Shown in pieces: positions 18,115-26,333 of a stretch of 64,000 nt of DNA (position 1 is its first letter; the number at the start of each line of letters is the position of its first letter). Below the pieces are notes generated by a model, which was not told the origin of the DNA, did not search any database, and saw only the letters and a program-made list of their open reading frames with translations. Both the position numbers and the translations under genes were made by a program. Source of the stretch: DASUGC01 sp035606665 (GTDB taxonomy: Bacteria; Acidobacteriota; Vicinamibacteria; Vicinamibacterales; SCN-69-37); NCBI GenBank assembly GCA_035606665.1, contig DATNEY010000019.1, forward strand, positions 1-64,000. The letters run 5' to 3'.

Positions 18115-20591
18115 TATTTGAGCACTTGAATCGGATCGATGCGTGACGCCCGTCTTGCTGGCAGCAGCGCGGCCAGAATGCCGGCTGCCATCAGGAGGCC
18201 CGCCGCGGCAACGTACACGAGTGCATCGTGGGGTTGAACACCGAAGAGGAATGTCGACACGTATTTCGATAGAAACCAGCCGCCGGCCATCCCGGCGCCG
18301 ATTCCCACCACCATGAGGATCGTCGCGCGCGAAAGCACCATCCGGACGACCTGGCCGGGCTTTGCACCGAGGGCCATGCGAATGCCGATTTCCTGCGTGC
18401 GCTGGCTGACGAGGTACGTCATCACGCCGTAAATGCCGACGGCGGCAATCACGATCGCGAGTCCGCCGAACAGCGCCAACACGATCATATTGAAGCGCCG
18501 CTGCGCGATGAGCTTCCCGTACATCGTCTCCAGCGTCTCGGGCTGGGGCACGATCACCGTCGGCAGCACCGCGCGCACGACATCGCGAACCTGCGGTGCC
18601 AACGCATCCGGCGCGCCACTCGATTTCAGGAACATCGTAGCGCCGAAACCCTGCGTACGGCTGGCCGGCGTGAAGATCTCGGGACGAAGATCGGCTTCCG
18701 GACCGCCGACGCGGCCGGCACGGACGACGCCGACGATCTGCCGCTCGCCGTTGGCCTTCACCATCGTGCCGATCGGATTCCTGCCCTTGAAGAAACGTGC
18801 CTCCGCGATGTCATTGATGATGACGACTGGTATGGCGCCATCCATGCGATCGGCATCGGCGAACTCGCGGCCTTTGAGCAGCGGAATCTGCAACAAGCGG
18901 AAGTAGCCCGGTGAGATCGACTTCGTGTCGGGGATGTCCTCCGTCTTGTCCCAGCGGTGTACGCCGGGAATCTCGAACACGGTCCGGCTCCATCCGCCGC
19001 CGAGCGGCACGCTCCCGTTGGCCATGAACGCGACGTCGGTGACGCCTGGCAGCGTCTTGAGGCGGCCAAACACTTCCTCGATCTGTGCCGCTGCCCGGGC
19101 CTGATCCGCCTTGATGCGATCCGCCGCGAAATCCACGCGCGGCGAGACGCGCATCGTCAGTATGCCGTCGATGTCCGTGCCGAGATCGACGGAGGTGAGT
19201 TTCACGAAGCTCGACACGAAGAGGCCCGCGCCGATGAGCAGCATCACCGCGAGTGCGACTTCCGCGACGAGCAGGACGCTACGGGCGCGTTCGCGCGCCT
19301 GGCCGGCCTCGCCACTCCTGCCGCCGGCGACGAGCGTCGTCGCGAGGCGCGGGCGCGAGAAGCGAATCGCCGGGAGCAGCCCGAAGAAGATGCCCGTGCC
19401 GACCGCCGCCAGTGCGGACACGGCAAGGACCCGAAGATCGAGGCCCGCCTCGGCGAGCCTCGGCACGGTACCCGGCAACGACGACCTCAGGACTCCGATG
19501 CCGCCCGAGGCGAGGACGAGTCCGAGGAGCGTTCCGGTGACCGAAAGGATCAGGCTCTCGGCAAGGAGCCCGCGCGCCAGCTGCCAGCGCGACGCGCCGA
19601 GCGCCGCCCGCACGCTGACGTCGCGCGATCGTTCGGTCGCCCGCGCAAGCATGAGATTTGCCACGTTCACGCAGGCGATCAGCAGGACGAATGCCACGCT
19701 GCCCAGCAGCAGGAACATCCAGCCACGCGCCTGGCCGACCACCGACTCCTGGTACGCCATCACGGTCACCCAGCGATCGTCGCGGAACCAGTTCGGGTAT
19801 TGCGTCTTGAGATTCGCGGTGATCTGCGCCATCTGCGCGTAGGCTTGCTCACGCGAGACTCCAGGCTTGAGCCGGCCGATCACCTGCGCGTTGTAGTTCC
19901 GGTTGCTGCCGTCGCCGCGCGGATACTCGTCTGCAGGCGGGACGTACGGCACCCACACGTCGGACGGCAGAACGCGACCGATCGGAAAATCAAAGTCATC
20001 CGGCATGATCCCGACGACCTGCCAGGTTCCGTTGTTGCCGCGTCCTTCGGCGGCCGCGACGGGATCGCCCACCGTGAAAGTTTTGCCGACGATGGATGGG
20101 TCGCCGGAGAAGCGGCGCCGCCAGAGCCGTTCGCTGATCAGTGCGACGCGATGCTCGCCCCGCACTTCGTTCTTCGGAGTGAACACCTGCCCGCGCGCCG
20201 GCTGGACCCGAAGCATCGGGAACAGGCTTGCCGACACCATGACCGCACGAAGCGCCTCAGGCTCCTGGCCCACGTCGTAAACGGGAAACGAGGTCAACTG
20301 AAACGCCGCCAGGTCCTCGAACGAGGTCTGCTGGCTGCGCCAGTCCATGAAGTTCGGCGCGGCGACGTATCCGCCGCCAATCGCCGACCTCGGCTGCGTT
20401 GTCCTGGTTTCGCCGACGACCAGCAGCTCAGACGCGCGCTCGAACGGCATCCCTTTCAGCGCCACGGCGTCCACGACGGAGTAGATGGCTGCGGTCGCAC
20501 CGATGCCGAGCGTCAGGACGACGAGCGACACCGCAGTGAAGGCCGGAGACCGCCGGAGCGCCCGCGCGGCGAACCTGAAGTCCGAGAACAT
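18114..20591 (-). CDS. ADOP-type MacB/FtsX ABC permease
   Basis: 825-residue inner-membrane permease with the duplicated layout of acidobacterial orphan permeases. An N-terminal helix (about residues 20-42) is followed by a periplasmic MacB_PCD core domain, an FtsX domain (about 285-420, LLGSVAFVLLIACVNVANLMLARA), a second periplasmic domain and a second FtsX domain (about 700-820, ending PARRASRIDPIQVLK). No ATPase gene is adjacent, as is typical of this group. Probable role: efflux or lipoprotein/peptide handling with a distant ATPase. Confidence 0.92.
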   Translation of the reverse strand: MFSDFRFAARALRRSPAFTAVSLVVLTLGIGATAAIYSVVDAVALKGMPFERASELLVVGETRTTQPRSAIGGGYVAAPNFMDWRSQQTSFEDLAAFQLTSFPVYDVGQEPEALRAVMVSASLFPMLRVQPARGQVFTPKNEVRGEHRVALISERLWRRRFSGDPSIVGKTFTVGDPVAAAEGRGNNGTWQVVGIMPDDFDFPIGRVLPSDVWVPYVPPADEYPRGDGSNRNYNAQVIGRLKPGVSREQAYAQMAQITANLKTQYPNWFRDDRWVTVMAYQESVVGQARGWMFLLLGSVAFVLLIACVNVANLMLARATERSRDVSVRAALGASRWQLARGLLAESLILSVTGTLLGLVLASGGIGVLRSSLPGTVPRLAEAGLDLRVLAVSALAAVGTGIFFGLLPAIRFSRPRLATTLVAGGRSGEAGQARERARSVLLVAEVALAVMLLIGAGLFVSSFVKLTSVDLGTDIDGILTMRVSPRVDFAADRIKADQARAAAQIEEVFGRLKTLPGVTDVAFMANGSVPLGGGWSRTVFEIPGVHRWDKTEDIPDTKSISPGYFRLLQIPLLKGREFADADRMDGAIPVVIINDIAEARFFKGRNPIGTMVKANGERQIVGVVRAGRVGGPEADLRPEIFTPASRTQGFGATMFLKSSGAPDALAPQVRDVVRAVLPTVIVPQPETLETMYGKLIAQRRFNMIVLALFGGLAIVIAAVGIYGVMTYLVSQRTQEIGIRMALGAKPGQVVRMVLSRATILMVVGIGAGMAGGWFLSKYVSTFLFGVQPHDALVYVAAAGLLMAAGILAALLPARRASRIDPIQVLK

Positions 20592-20623
20592 GGCGATATG
20601 ACGTTCGAATGCGGCCCGGCGTT

Positions 20624-20672
20624 AGTTTTGTTGGCGTCGTTCCCGTCGTTCCCGTCGTTGCTTGTATCATCC
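20624..20672. repeat. TCGTTCCCG tandem repeat upstream of pepF
   Basis: Tandem CGTCGTTCC units, similar to the GGCGTCGTT arrays at 55543-55617 and 56366-56500, run up to the -10 hexamer of pepF. Confidence 0.5.
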
Positions 20673-20676
20673 CGTG

Positions 20677-22500
20677 ATGTCAGTTCAGACCGAACCCCGC
20701 ACGAGAAACCGCGCCGAGATCTCGGACGCCCATAAGTGGCGTCTTGACGACATCTATCCGGACTGGACGACGTGGGAAACCGCGTACGCCGAGCTGGAAC
20801 GACGGATCGGTGAATACGCTGCCCTCAAGGGCACGCTGAACCAGGGACCGGCACGGCTGCTCGCCGCGTACGAGCTCAGCGACGCACTCGGGCAGCTCGC
20901 CTACAAGGTCTATTTCTTCCCGAGCCTGAAATACGACGAGGACCAGCGCGACAACCAGGTGAACGCCCGGCGCCAGCAGGTACAGGCGCTCATGGCGCGC
21001 TGGCAGGAAGCCACGTCCTGGCTCAGTCCGGAGCTGCTCTCGATTCCGCTCGAGACCGTGCGCGGGTGGATGGACGCAACGCCGAAGCTCGCGATGTACC
21101 GGTTCGCGATCGAAGAGGTCTTCCGCCAGCAGGAGCATGTGCTCGACGAGAAGGGCGAACGGCTGATGTCGCTCTCTTCACGTCTGTCGCATGCGCCGAA
21201 CGACGTGTACCAGGCCCTCTCGACGGCCGACGCCAAGTTCCCGGAGATCGAGCTCAGCACGGGCGAGAAGGTCACGGTCTCGTACTCGCAGTACCGCGCG
21301 GTGCTGGCGACGAATCGCCGGCAGCCGGATCGCCGCGCGGCGTTTCTCGCGCACTACGGCACGTTCGAGAAGAACGTGAACACGTACGCGTCGCTGTATC
21401 ACGGCGTCTGTCAGCGCGACTGGTTCCACGCCCGCGCACGCGGCTATGAAACGACGCTCGACGCGGCGCTCCATGGCAACGCGATCCCGCGTTCGGTCGT
21501 GGAGACGCTGATCGAGGCCACCCGTGCCGGTGTCGCGCCCCTGCGCCGGTATCACCAGCTCCGCCGCCGTTTCCTCAAGCTCGACAAGTACTACCCCTAC
21601 GACTTCTCGATTCCGATCATCGAATGGGATCGGCGCTACGCGTACGACGACGTGCTCGAGCGGATCGTGACGTCGGTCGCGCCGCTCGGCGATGAATACC
21701 AGGCGCGGATGCGCCGCGGTTTCCGCGAGCGCTGGATCGACGTCTACGAAAACGAGGGCAAGCGCAGCGGCGCGTACTCGGCACCGGTGTACGGCGTGCA
21801 CCCCTACATGCTCCTGAACTGGGCAGACACCCTGGACGACGTGTTCACGCTGGCGCACGAGATGGGCCACTCGATGCACACGATGCTCTCGCACGAGCGG
21901 CAGCCGTTCGTGTACTCGGACTACACAATCTTCGTGGCCGAGGTGCCTTCGACGCTCTCGGAAGCGCTACTGCTGGATCAGTGGCTCGAGACTGCGGCCG
22001 ACAAGGACGAGCAGATCGTGCTGTTGCAGCACGCGATCGATAACATTACGAGCACGTTCTACACCCAGGTGTTGTTCGCGGACTTCGAACTGGCCGCGCA
22101 CAAGCTGGTCGAAGCCGACGAGCCCATCACGTCCGACGCCCTCAACGCCTTATATAAGGAGCGGTTCGAGGCCTACTACGGGGATTCGGTGGACATGGAG
22201 CCGCTCACTCCCATCACCTGGGCGCGGATTCCCCACTTCTTCAATACGCCGTACTACGTCTATCAGTACGCGACCTGCTTCGCGTCCGCCGCGAAGCTGT
22301 CGAAGGAGATCACGACGGGGCCGGCTGCCTCACGAAACGCCTCGCTGACTCGGTACCTGGATCTCCTGGGTGCCGGCGGCAACGACCATCCGATGACGCT
22401 GTTGAGGAACGCCGGCGTGGATCTCGCCGAACCGACGACGGTGAAGGCAGTGGTCGATCAGCTCGAGGATCTGGTGGCGAGACTCGAGAACCTGATCTGA
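20677..22500 (+). CDS. pepF: Oligoendopeptidase F (M3 metallopeptidase)
   Basis: 607-residue cytoplasmic zinc peptidase that cleaves oligopeptides. The M3B N-terminal helical domain is followed by the HExxH zinc motif HEMGHSMH at about residue 395 and a downstream glutamate in FVAEVPSTLSEA. Length fits the family. The ATG at 20677 is chosen because TATCAT (20665-20670) ends 6 nt upstream, a leaderless arrangement shared with other genes here, and no Shine-Dalgarno is present. Confidence 0.95.
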   Translation: MSVQTEPRTRNRAEISDAHKWRLDDIYPDWTTWETAYAELERRIGEYAALKGTLNQGPARLLAAYELSDALGQLAYKVYFFPSLKYDEDQRDNQVNARRQQVQALMARWQEATSWLSPELLSIPLETVRGWMDATPKLAMYRFAIEEVFRQQEHVLDEKGERLMSLSSRLSHAPNDVYQALSTADAKFPEIELSTGEKVTVSYSQYRAVLATNRRQPDRRAAFLAHYGTFEKNVNTYASLYHGVCQRDWFHARARGYETTLDAALHGNAIPRSVVETLIEATRAGVAPLRRYHQLRRRFLKLDKYYPYDFSIPIIEWDRRYAYDDVLERIVTSVAPLGDEYQARMRRGFRERWIDVYENEGKRSGAYSAPVYGVHPYMLLNWADTLDDVFTLAHEMGHSMHTMLSHERQPFVYSDYTIFVAEVPSTLSEALLLDQWLETAADKDEQIVLLQHAIDNITSTFYTQVLFADFELAAHKLVEADEPITSDALNALYKERFEAYYGDSVDMEPLTPITWARIPHFFNTPYYVYQYATCFASAAKLSKEITTGPAASRNASLTRYLDLLGAGGNDHPMTLLRNAGVDLAEPTTVKAVVDQLEDLVARLENLI

Positions 22501-22504
22501 GCAA

Positions 22505-22552
22505 GGCGGCCCTGGAGGGCCGCCCTACGTAGGCCGGGGCTTCAGCCCCGGC
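22505..22552. repeat. Double REP-like palindrome between convergent genes
   Basis: GGCGGCCCTGGAGGGCCGCC (22505-22524) and GCCGGGGCTTCAGCCCCGGC (22533-22552) are joined by CTACGTAG. It sits between pepF and the convergent TonB-C-like gene, so it probably also works as a bidirectional terminator. Confidence 0.7.
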
Positions 22553-23727
22553 TACCGCAGCGGCGCGGCGCAGATGAATCCCTTCGGCGCGAGCAGCCGG
22601 TCTTCGAGCGACGGGTCGAAGTAGAGCTTCACGGGCTCGGCGAGTCCGGCGTACCGGATCTCGACGCCCTCAATCGTCTTGCCGCCCATGAGTACCGGTC
22701 CCGTGAATTCGTACCGAATGCCCTGACCGGCCGGGCCTCGCAGCACATTCAAGTACTGCTTGATGCGTCCGGCGCCGTCAGCGCGGCCGCCGATTCGAAT
22801 CGCGCGGGACACGAATCGGCCGAGCATATCGTCGGCGCTCGACTCGCACTGGCTCGTCGCCGCACTGAGGCCCGCGATGTCGGCAGTTGATCCACCCTCG
22901 GTTGGCGGAGGCGCGGCCGCGGCGCCAAACGTGACGATGACACCGGCGGTCCATGGCACCGGCGATCCGTTTACCCGCGACGGATCGAACTTCATCTTGT
23001 TCGCCGCCGCGAGAGCCGCTTTGCCGAACGGCGTGGTCGCTTCTGGCGCCGTCGCGTACCGGATGTGGCCGTCAAGATCGATGACGCCGGCGAGCGTGAG
23101 GGTGATCGAGCTCTGCGGCGCCGGCTGATCGGGCGGCATTTCAATCTGCGGCCGTTCGAGGATGCGTGGATCGGTCTTCGTCACGGGTATTGAGACTTGC
23201 CGTGACGAGCCGCTGCACACGGTGTCCGCGTACGAGATGCGCACGGTCTGCCCGCTTCGAAGCTCTCCTTCCGCGAACTGCACGCCAATCGAGCCGGGTG
23301 GCGCGGGAACTCCCGGAAGAAGCTTCTGCAGGGCCGAGCCCGACGCCGGCAGCCACTTGCCCACAGGCTGCGTGTTCCGCTCGATGTTCACGTCGGTTGG
23401 CGTGACCGCGCGCCCGCCGCACGAGAGCGGGTTGGCAATGACGAGCATCGCGCCGACGATCAGACCCGAAGGCGGCTTCGCTGGATCGAGCGCCGCGTTT
23501 CGCTTCACGGCCTCGCGGGCGACGTGATGCGCGCGCGTAAACCGGTCGTAGACGACGGCGACCGGATTCGCGCGGTCGGGGCCCAGCAGAATCGGCGTGG
23601 GATCGCGATCGACGGCCAGCTCAATAGCCAGCCGGCTCAAGTGAGCTTCCGGACGAACGGGCGCCTGACCGGCACGGAGACCAGTACCGGTCAGGACCAC
23701 ACACACGATGACGCATCCGACCTTCAC
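22552..23727 (-). CDS. Exported protein with TonB C-terminal-like domain
   Basis: 391 residues with a signal peptide (MKVGCVIVCVVLTGTGLRAG). A TonB-C-like beta domain lies at about residues 205-280 (LAGVIDLDGHIRYATAP...FGKAALAAANKMKFDPSRVNG). The C-terminal about 100 residues (LNVLRGPAGQGIRYEFTG...LAEPVKLYFD) match the C-terminus of the protein at 31285-33471, so the two are paralogues. It lacks the transmembrane helix and Pro-rich stalk of true TonB, so energy transduction is doubtful. The start overlaps the DUF4139 gene stop by 4 bp. Confidence 0.75.
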   Translation of the reverse strand: MKVGCVIVCVVLTGTGLRAGQAPVRPEAHLSRLAIELAVDRDPTPILLGPDRANPVAVVYDRFTRAHHVAREAVKRNAALDPAKPPSGLIVGAMLVIANPLSCGGRAVTPTDVNIERNTQPVGKWLPASGSALQKLLPGVPAPPGSIGVQFAEGELRSGQTVRISYADTVCSGSSRQVSIPVTKTDPRILERPQIEMPPDQPAPQSSITLTLAGVIDLDGHIRYATAPEATTPFGKAALAAANKMKFDPSRVNGSPVPWTAGVIVTFGAAAAPPPTEGGSTADIAGLSAATSQCESSADDMLGRFVSRAIRIGGRADGAGRIKQYLNVLRGPAGQGIRYEFTGPVLMGGKTIEGVEIRYAGLAEPVKLYFDPSLEDRLLAPKGFICAAPLR

Positions 23728-26120
23728 CCGATGCCCTCGATGAACCTGTTCAAGTCCTCCTGCGCTTTCTGGCGCCGCGCAGTGAGGTCTTCGAGCTCCT
23801 TGCGCAGAGCCTCGAGCCGGGACTCCTGATCGTTCAGTTGCTTCACGTAACGCTGGAGCAGCTGCTTCTCCTCGGAGCTTCCCTTGAGCGAGCGCATGTT
23901 CTCACGGACACGGTCCTGATCGGTACCGATCTGGGAGATCTCGTTCTGCCGGGCCGCGATCTGCTGATTCAGCGCCGCGATCGCGCCCTTACGAGCGATG
24001 ACCTCGCGCAGCGCCGCCTCCTGGGGAGCGGTCAGGATCTTTTCGCGCACGAGCAGGGTGACCTGATCGTCCGTGACCGAGCTGACGCTGAACTGAGTTC
24101 CGCTCGGCCGAGTCTCTTCCACGACGAAGTTGACGGCCGTCTTCGGCTCGATGGTCACACGGAAGCGGTGCCACGCGGGCGTGCTCTCGACCGGCTTCAC
24201 GGTTCCACCCAGAGTCCACCCGGCGCGAACGGGATGCTCGATCACGAGCGTCCGCGCCTCCGCGTCCTCGTTTCTCGCGGCATACGTGCTGCGAAGGTGT
24301 TCCTCCATCTGTTCGACGACCACGCCCCGCGAAATGCGCAAACTCGTCAGCCTGGTCGGCACCTGTTCCGATTTCGCATCGATCGTGATCGCCAGATCCA
24401 TCGCGTACGAAAGCAGACGACGCTCACCCGCCTTGAGCGGATCCATCAGTCCCTCGCCGGCGAACGCTTCGCCTTCGATGATCGAAAAACTGCCGCTGTC
24501 GAGCGTCGACCCCGTGGCGTTTGTCAGCCACACCGCTCGCAAAGCGCGCGGAGCGCCCGAGGCTGCGTTCCAGAGCGAGACTTTCTCAGCCTGGACTTCG
24601 CTGTTCAGAATCGGCACGAGTGCCGACTGGTTCTTGCGAATCGTGACCGGTTCCTTCAGCTTGTACTCGAAGAGATCGCCAAGCTGTGCGGCGGTCGCAT
24701 CCACCTGCTGTTGATTCATCGCCGCATAGAGCCCTTCAGAGGCGCTCCGAAAGGCTGGGGGCGCGCTGTCGAGCGTCTTCATCGTCGCCGACGGCAGACC
24801 GCCGACGACTCCGCCGGCGGCACCTCCGCGGCCGCCTCGTCCTCCGCCGCCGCCTCCGAATCCGCTACCGACCGCCGGCGATCCTGCGGTCACCGAGACG
24901 GTCTCATTGGCCGTCCCGATGTCCATGGCCGTGTTGAGAATTGATTCCATGCCGCTCGAGACGTTCACCGCCGCGAAGTTGACCGTACCGAATCCCGAGA
25001 GCTGAAAGCTGACGTCGTAGGTTCCCGGCGAAACATTGCCGAGCCTGAATCGGCCGCTAGCGTCCGTGACGGCCTGGCTCACCACGGTTCCACCGCGTGA
25101 TGCACGAACGGTGACTCCAGGGAGCGCGCCGCCGTTGCGGTCCGTCACCGTACCGGTGAGCGCGCTTTGGCCCGACACCGCCAGCGCGCCCTGATGTGTT
25201 TGCGGCGACATCAGCACGCGCTGCGGCAGTGGAACGACCGGCCGCTGCACGTAGTACGGTCGCGAGATCGCCTGCACGAATGCCTGGGGCGCGCCAGCGA
25301 CGAGCGAGAGCTGCACTCCGTCCCAGTCCTCGCCGACCGTGTTGTCCACGATCGCCCAGCCCTGCAGCAACGGTTTGCGATTCTGGCTGGCCGCCGGCAG
25401 CACGAGGCGGTATGTCGCTTTCCACACCGGCACTTCGCTCACGTAACTGACGAAGAGGTCGCGCGCGCCGGTACCGGCCGTCGCAATCGTCAGGCGCCGC
25501 ACATCCTGATCGCGCACTGACGCGACAAGCGACAAATACTTCGCCACTTCCTGATTGAGTCCCGCTTCGACGATCTTCACGCTCACGCCGGGATCCAATG
25601 CCACCGTCTGAATTTCACCGGCATCGGTCACGACCGATACTGCGTCGACTTGGGTCGCGTTCGTGCCGTTGCGCCGCTCGATGCGCTCGACACTCAGCAG
25701 GCGCCCGATGACGCGCGTCGCCCCGTTGCGAATGTCGAGCTTCGCGCCTCGCAGCGCGTTCAGGAATCCCGCGCGGGTCGTCTGCTCACCAACCGGCAGC
25801 CTCAACGCGCCGAGCCGCCGATCCAGGCCGGCTTCCGAGTTGTAGCTCACACCGGAGACGCGTCCACCATCCAGATCCAGCGCCGTCAGCGACTTCAGCA
25901 CGTCGTCCAACTGCCCGCTCGTGAAGTCGATCGTCACCGTCTGGTTGCCGCGCACGCGGCCAAGGTGCTCGAAGTACCCGACGCCGCTCTTGTAGAGGAC
26001 GACGCGGCGAACCGGCAGGGGATCTTGCGTCTGGGAGGCCGCCGGCTGGAGAGCGGGGGCCTGCGCCTGAAGGAGCACGGATAGAACGATCACGAACGCG
26101 GCAACGGTGGCTGGCTTCAT
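23724..26120 (-). CDS. DUF4139 protein with inserted carboxypeptidase-regulatory-like module
   Basis: 798 residues, signal peptide at the N-terminus. The DUF4139 framework (VLYKSGVGYFEHLGRVRG at about 40, and FSIIEGEAFAGEGLMDPLKAGERRLLSYAMDLAI later) surrounds an insert at about residues 320-440. That insert has the layout of the CarboxypepD_reg domain of acidobacterial TonB receptors (LTGTVTDRNGGALPGVTV...GRFRLGNVSPGTYDVSF...NETVSVTAGSP) and ends in a Gly-rich loop. The C-terminal about 90 residues form a coiled coil. It is translationally coupled to the TonB-C-like gene. Probably a periplasmic or outer-membrane-associated protein of unknown role. Confidence 0.82.
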   Translation of the reverse strand: MKPATVAAFVIVLSVLLQAQAPALQPAASQTQDPLPVRRVVLYKSGVGYFEHLGRVRGNQTVTIDFTSGQLDDVLKSLTALDLDGGRVSGVSYNSEAGLDRRLGALRLPVGEQTTRAGFLNALRGAKLDIRNGATRVIGRLLSVERIERRNGTNATQVDAVSVVTDAGEIQTVALDPGVSVKIVEAGLNQEVAKYLSLVASVRDQDVRRLTIATAGTGARDLFVSYVSEVPVWKATYRLVLPAASQNRKPLLQGWAIVDNTVGEDWDGVQLSLVAGAPQAFVQAISRPYYVQRPVVPLPQRVLMSPQTHQGALAVSGQSALTGTVTDRNGGALPGVTVRASRGGTVVSQAVTDASGRFRLGNVSPGTYDVSFQLSGFGTVNFAAVNVSSGMESILNTAMDIGTANETVSVTAGSPAVGSGFGGGGGGRGGRGGAAGGVVGGLPSATMKTLDSAPPAFRSASEGLYAAMNQQQVDATAAQLGDLFEYKLKEPVTIRKNQSALVPILNSEVQAEKVSLWNAASGAPRALRAVWLTNATGSTLDSGSFSIIEGEAFAGEGLMDPLKAGERRLLSYAMDLAITIDAKSEQVPTRLTSLRISRGVVVEQMEEHLRSTYAARNEDAEARTLVIEHPVRAGWTLGGTVKPVESTPAWHRFRVTIEPKTAVNFVVEETRPSGTQFSVSSVTDDQVTLLVREKILTAPQEAALREVIARKGAIAALNQQIAARQNEISQIGTDQDRVRENMRSLKGSSEEKQLLQRYVKQLNDQESRLEALRKELEDLTARRQKAQEDLNRFIEGIG

Positions 26121-26198
26121 GACATCTGAACGATCCGGGCTTGGGAGCTTGCAGACGCTCCGGACGATTGGATTGGCGGATTCAAGGGAACGGGTACG

Positions 26199-26218
26199 CC
26201 CGTAGGCGGGCCTACGGG
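26199..26218. repeat. Palindrome CCCGTAGG-CGGG-CCTACGGG
   Basis: An 8-bp perfect stem in the 213-bp gap between two divergent genes. It shares the GTAGGC/GCCTAC edge of the REP-like family. No gene is seen in the gap. Confidence 0.6.
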
Positions 26219-26333
26219 TATCTACGCACCCTGCCTGTAAGTGATTGATTCCAAAGGATCATTTTCCGCAGGCTTTCCGGCCTCCCACCGGCAAATGGCG
26301 GCACGAATCTTCCTTATGCGAGGCCAGACCACT

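Noticed and set aside
18957..20735. 592-residue plus-strand frame opposite the ADOP permease, extending into pepF
   Set aside because: Arg/Glu/His-rich shadow; the permease on the other strand has two full FtsX domains.
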